This document shows, piece by piece, positions 61,666-64,000 of a DNA stretch of 64,000 nt. The notes below the pieces were generated by a model. The model was not told where the DNA came from. It was given only the letters and a program-made list of their open reading frames with translations, and did not search any database. The stretch lies in assembly GCA_963969345.1 (NCBI GenBank), contig OZ017766.1, positions 3,720,001-3,784,000 of the forward strand, written 5' to 3'. Source of the stretch: Turbatrix aceti. Lineage: Eukaryota; Nematoda; Chromadorea; Rhabditida; Panagrolaimidae. Made by a program: the position numbers and the translations under genes. Position 1 is the stretch's first letter, and each line of letters opens with the position of its first letter.

Positions 61666-63313
61666 ATGGGGATAGGATATCAGAAAGCAAATGTCATCTA
61701 CGACAAGGCGGACGGCGTTGAGGCCGTTGTCGCGGATATAAAATTCCACGGCGTCGAACGAACGCGTCGCGATGCTCTTGCCAAGGAGGTCGGCGAGGTG
61801 TACAACGTGTCGACTCTTGGCGAACTCATCCGAAAGGCCGGTCTGGCAGCGACGCATATGCAGGTTGGCGCCTGAGGTGCCGGCAGAAGGTCGTAGCTAA
61901 AGCTGATTGATTTCCAGGAAGTCGGCTTGTTTACGTCATGCGTGCCGCTGATCGACGAAGCCCCGGCCGGAACGCCGGGATACGTCGTAAGCTTTGTGAC
62001 CAAGGAGCATTCTGCGGTCTCGCTTTCTGCCAAGGTTGGCATGACCACCTACGGCGAGGCCGATGTCTCCTTCAACGGCGCGAAAAACGTGAGATTTTAT
62101 TTTAAAATTCTGAACTTTTGAACTTTTTTTTCAAGGTAAAAAAAATTGGATGCATTGTTTTCAATGTCTGAACTTTTTTGTATTTTTTTGAAGCATTTTT
62201 TATGTTCACTGGCACTTTTGAAAATTACTAAAAAAATTTAAAGCCGTCGCTAAGCCGCTTAACTGGTGTAATCATCTCACGAAAGCACTGACTGCACTCA
62301 TGAACACCTGTTGCGGTTTTTAGAACCTCAACGGCCGAGGCGAGGTGCTGGACGCGTCGTACACGCGGACCCTCAGCGACAACAACGGCTTCAGTTTTTC
62401 GTTCCTCAAGCCGAAGCTCGGCTGGCAGGAGTACTCTCGGGTGTCCGTCAATGCCTTTCGGGCCTTCGAGAACCTCCGCTGGAGCCAGGCAGAACTCATC
62501 CAGACGGGCGCCGTGCTGCGGTACAGCGCCCAGTACTACAGCCGGAAGATCAGGACTTCGGTGGCTCTCAACTCGGTTTGTGCTGGCAAAAACGCAAATG
62601 TTTTTGACCCAGAGTGATTTCAGTTGTGGCGAGACTTCATTGCGACAAAACAGACGCCGTTTGCCGTGCGGGAGTACGCAGGGTACACGTCCAAGTTCTC
62701 GCTGGAGTACAACGTCAGCTTCGACACCCGGGACCGGCCCCTGCTGCCTACGAAGGGCATCTACGCCAGCCTCGCGAACGAGTTTGCCGGCCTCATCGGG
62801 GACGCGTCTTTCACCCGGCACCAGCTCGACCTCCAATTTGCGGCGCCTTTCGTCGCGAAGACGGTGCTGTCCTTCGGCCTCCTGGCCAACGCCATCCAGA
62901 CAGCGTCCGGCAAATCACTGCACCTGGCGGACCGTGCCTACCTGGGCGGAGCCCATGACGTGCGGGGCTTTGCCCTCCGCTCCATCGGGCCCCGGGCACA
63001 TCCCAGCTCTTCAGCGACGCTCGGCGGGGCGGCGACGTTCGCGGTCGCGGCGCACATCTACCGACCCCTGGTTCCTGCCGACATGCTCTTTGCCCATGCC
63101 TTTCTCACTGCCGGCGCCGTCTGCCCCGTGCGGTCCAAGTCGTGGTTCGCGGACATCACGGGGTCCCCCCGCGTCTCTGCCGGTCTCGGGATCGTGTTCG
63201 TGTTCCGGGACATGCTTCGATTCGAGCTCAATTACGTCCTCCCCTTCCGCTACTCGTCAGGCGACAGCGTGGCTCCTGGCTTCCAGTTCGGCGCCGGCAT
63301 AACTTTTCTGTGA
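61666..63313 (+). CDS. SAMM50: SAM50/SAMM50 outer-membrane beta-barrel assembly protein
   Basis: Four exons: 61666-61863, 61918-62088, 62324-62575 and 62624-63313; 436 residues, slightly shorter than human SAMM50. A short N-terminal POTRA-like domain (VVADIKFHGVERTRRDALAK, VYNVSTLGELIRKAGLAATH) precedes an Omp85-type 16-strand barrel. Barrel hallmarks are DTRDRPLLPTKGIYASLANE, DRAYLGGAHDVRGFALRSIG (the conserved L6 loop region, here VRGF) and the terminal beta signal FQFGAGITFL. It sits in the mitochondrial outer membrane and inserts beta-barrel proteins such as VDAC and TOM40. Intron 2 is 235 bp; the others are 54 and 48 bp. The N-terminal leader of about 50 residues found in vertebrates is absent or was missed upstream. 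Confidence 0.94.
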
Positions 63314-63561
63314 TCTGTCTGGTGTTTTTATCTTTCTGAAACCGTGTGAGCCCGTCGATAGGTTGTGTAAAAATGAGACTGTCTCTCGCTCGGTGGTGGT
63401 GGGTGTCGGAGAGGGGTGAAGGAGTGCCCGGCAGTCCGCGAAGCGGCCGGCCTATTGATTTTATCGATGAGCTTTGATCTGCGGGTTTTTTGAGCGTTTG
63501 AGCGCGTTTTGTTCACCCCAGTGCAAGCCTGCAGATTTTTATAGCCCCCGGGTCTATCGAG
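63314..63561. other. short spacer between SAM50 and ITPA
   Basis: 248 bp with no gene. It includes the SAM50 3' flank and the ITPA promoter or 5'UTR. Confidence 0.4.
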
Positions 63562-64000
63562 ATGCCCAACTACAAGGCGGAGCTGGCGAAACTCGCCCAG
63601 CCCTCGCTGCGCAAGGTCTACGTCGCGACGACGAACGCGAACAAGTTCAAGGAGCTGCGCGACCTCGCGGACGGCATCTTCGACCTCGAGATGGCTTCCG
63701 TGGACATGAGTGAGATTCAGGGCACGCTGCGCGCCGTCGTCGAGCAGAAGGCCCGCGACAGCCAGCACGCGTCCGGCGGCCGCTTTCCGCTCCTCGTCGA
63801 CGACACCGCCCTCGCCCTCGACTACCTCAGGGGATTCCCCGGCGTGTACATCAAGGACTTCCTCAAGGCCTTCGGGCCCAAGGACATCGCCGACCTCGTC
63901 AACGTCGTGCCGGACAAAAACGGCGCCACAGCCCAGTGCGCACTCGCGTTTGTGCCCAGCGAGGACCAGCAGCCCATCGTCGTGATCGGCGAGGTCGCCG
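63562..64000 (+). CDS. ITPA: inosine triphosphate pyrophosphatase (partial, cut by window end)
   Basis: A single open exon from the ATG at 63562 runs to the window edge; 146 residues are visible out of roughly 190-200. Ham1/ITPase motifs are present in order: VYVATTNANKFKELRDLADG (the SxNxxK-type substrate loop), VEQKARDSQ, LLVDDTALALDYLRGFPGVY and IKDFL. The enzyme removes deaminated purines such as ITP and XTP from the cytosolic nucleotide pool. The start is chosen because the upstream frame lacks similarity and the N-terminal extension MPNYKAELAKLAQPSLRK leads directly into the first strand. No intron is visible in this part. The missing C-terminus lies outside the window. Confidence 0.93.
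   Translation, partial: MPNYKAELAKLAQPSLRKVYVATTNANKFKELRDLADGIFDLEMASVDMSEIQGTLRAVVEQKARDSQHASGGRFPLLVDDTALALDYLRGFPGVYIKDFLKAFGPKDIADLVNVVPDKNGATAQCALAFVPSEDQQPIVVIGEVA

Overview
This is eukaryotic nuclear DNA, almost certainly from a small-genome invertebrate animal. Protein-coding genes are interrupted by very short GT-AG introns, mostly 44-60 bp and as small as 33 bp, with T-rich acceptors. Coding DNA is rich in C/G-ending codons, while introns and spacers are AT-rich. The gene set is animal-type: a Na+/K+-ATPase alpha-like protein, a trefoil-bearing GH31 alpha-glucosidase, GPCPD1, MICU, alkaline ceramidase and sigma-like GST. Many start codons lie 1-16 nt after a splice-acceptor-like sequence, which suggests spliced-leader trans-splicing or 5'UTR introns. 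I cannot place it to phylum; a nematode- or tardigrade-like compact genome is the best guess.

Layout: an unknown protein's 3' end (2-501); ribosomal proteins uL1 (936-1798) and uS5 (1975-2834); on the minus strand a degenerate Na+/K+-ATPase alpha-like protein (3039-6784), an ABCG half transporter (9849-12074), the rRNA methyltransferase SPB1/FTSJ3 (12407-15133) and the glycerophosphodiesterase GPCPD1 (15418-18286). A tandem array of three GH31 alpha-glucosidase genes follows (20629-31081); the middle copy is a mosaic of its neighbours and carries frameshifts. Next come eIF2B gamma (31954-33377) and TECR, which is split by a 200-N gap and a duplicated block.

The segment 34190-37028 repeats 39696-42534 apparently exactly (offset 5,506 bp). 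It carries ZNHIT2, bL21m and the 5' half of a MICU gene. The arrangement fits a head-to-tail 5.5-kb tandem duplication partly hidden by the gap, or an assembly error. A WD-repeat gene (38233-39603) and the complete ZNHIT2/bL21m/MICU set follow in a tight same-strand run, then GET3 (43612-44883). The rest of the window is sparser: a possible pseudo-enzyme of the acireductone dioxygenase family (47953-48475), an alkaline ceramidase (49299-50476), an unknown ankyrin-type protein (54647-57427), a GST (57633-58404), a 2-kb terminal-inverted-repeat element (58970-60957), SAM50 (61666-63313) and the start of ITPA (63562-64000).

Functionally these are mostly unrelated housekeeping genes: translation (uL1, uS5, eIF2B), ribosome maturation (SPB1, perhaps the WD protein), mitochondrial biology (bL21m, MICU, SAM50) and membrane or lipid metabolism (GPCPD1, TECR, ceramidase, GET3). 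The most unusual points are two proteins whose catalytic residues are eroded, the mosaic GH31 array, the tandem duplication or misassembly, the inverted-repeat element, and the recurrent acceptors before start codons.
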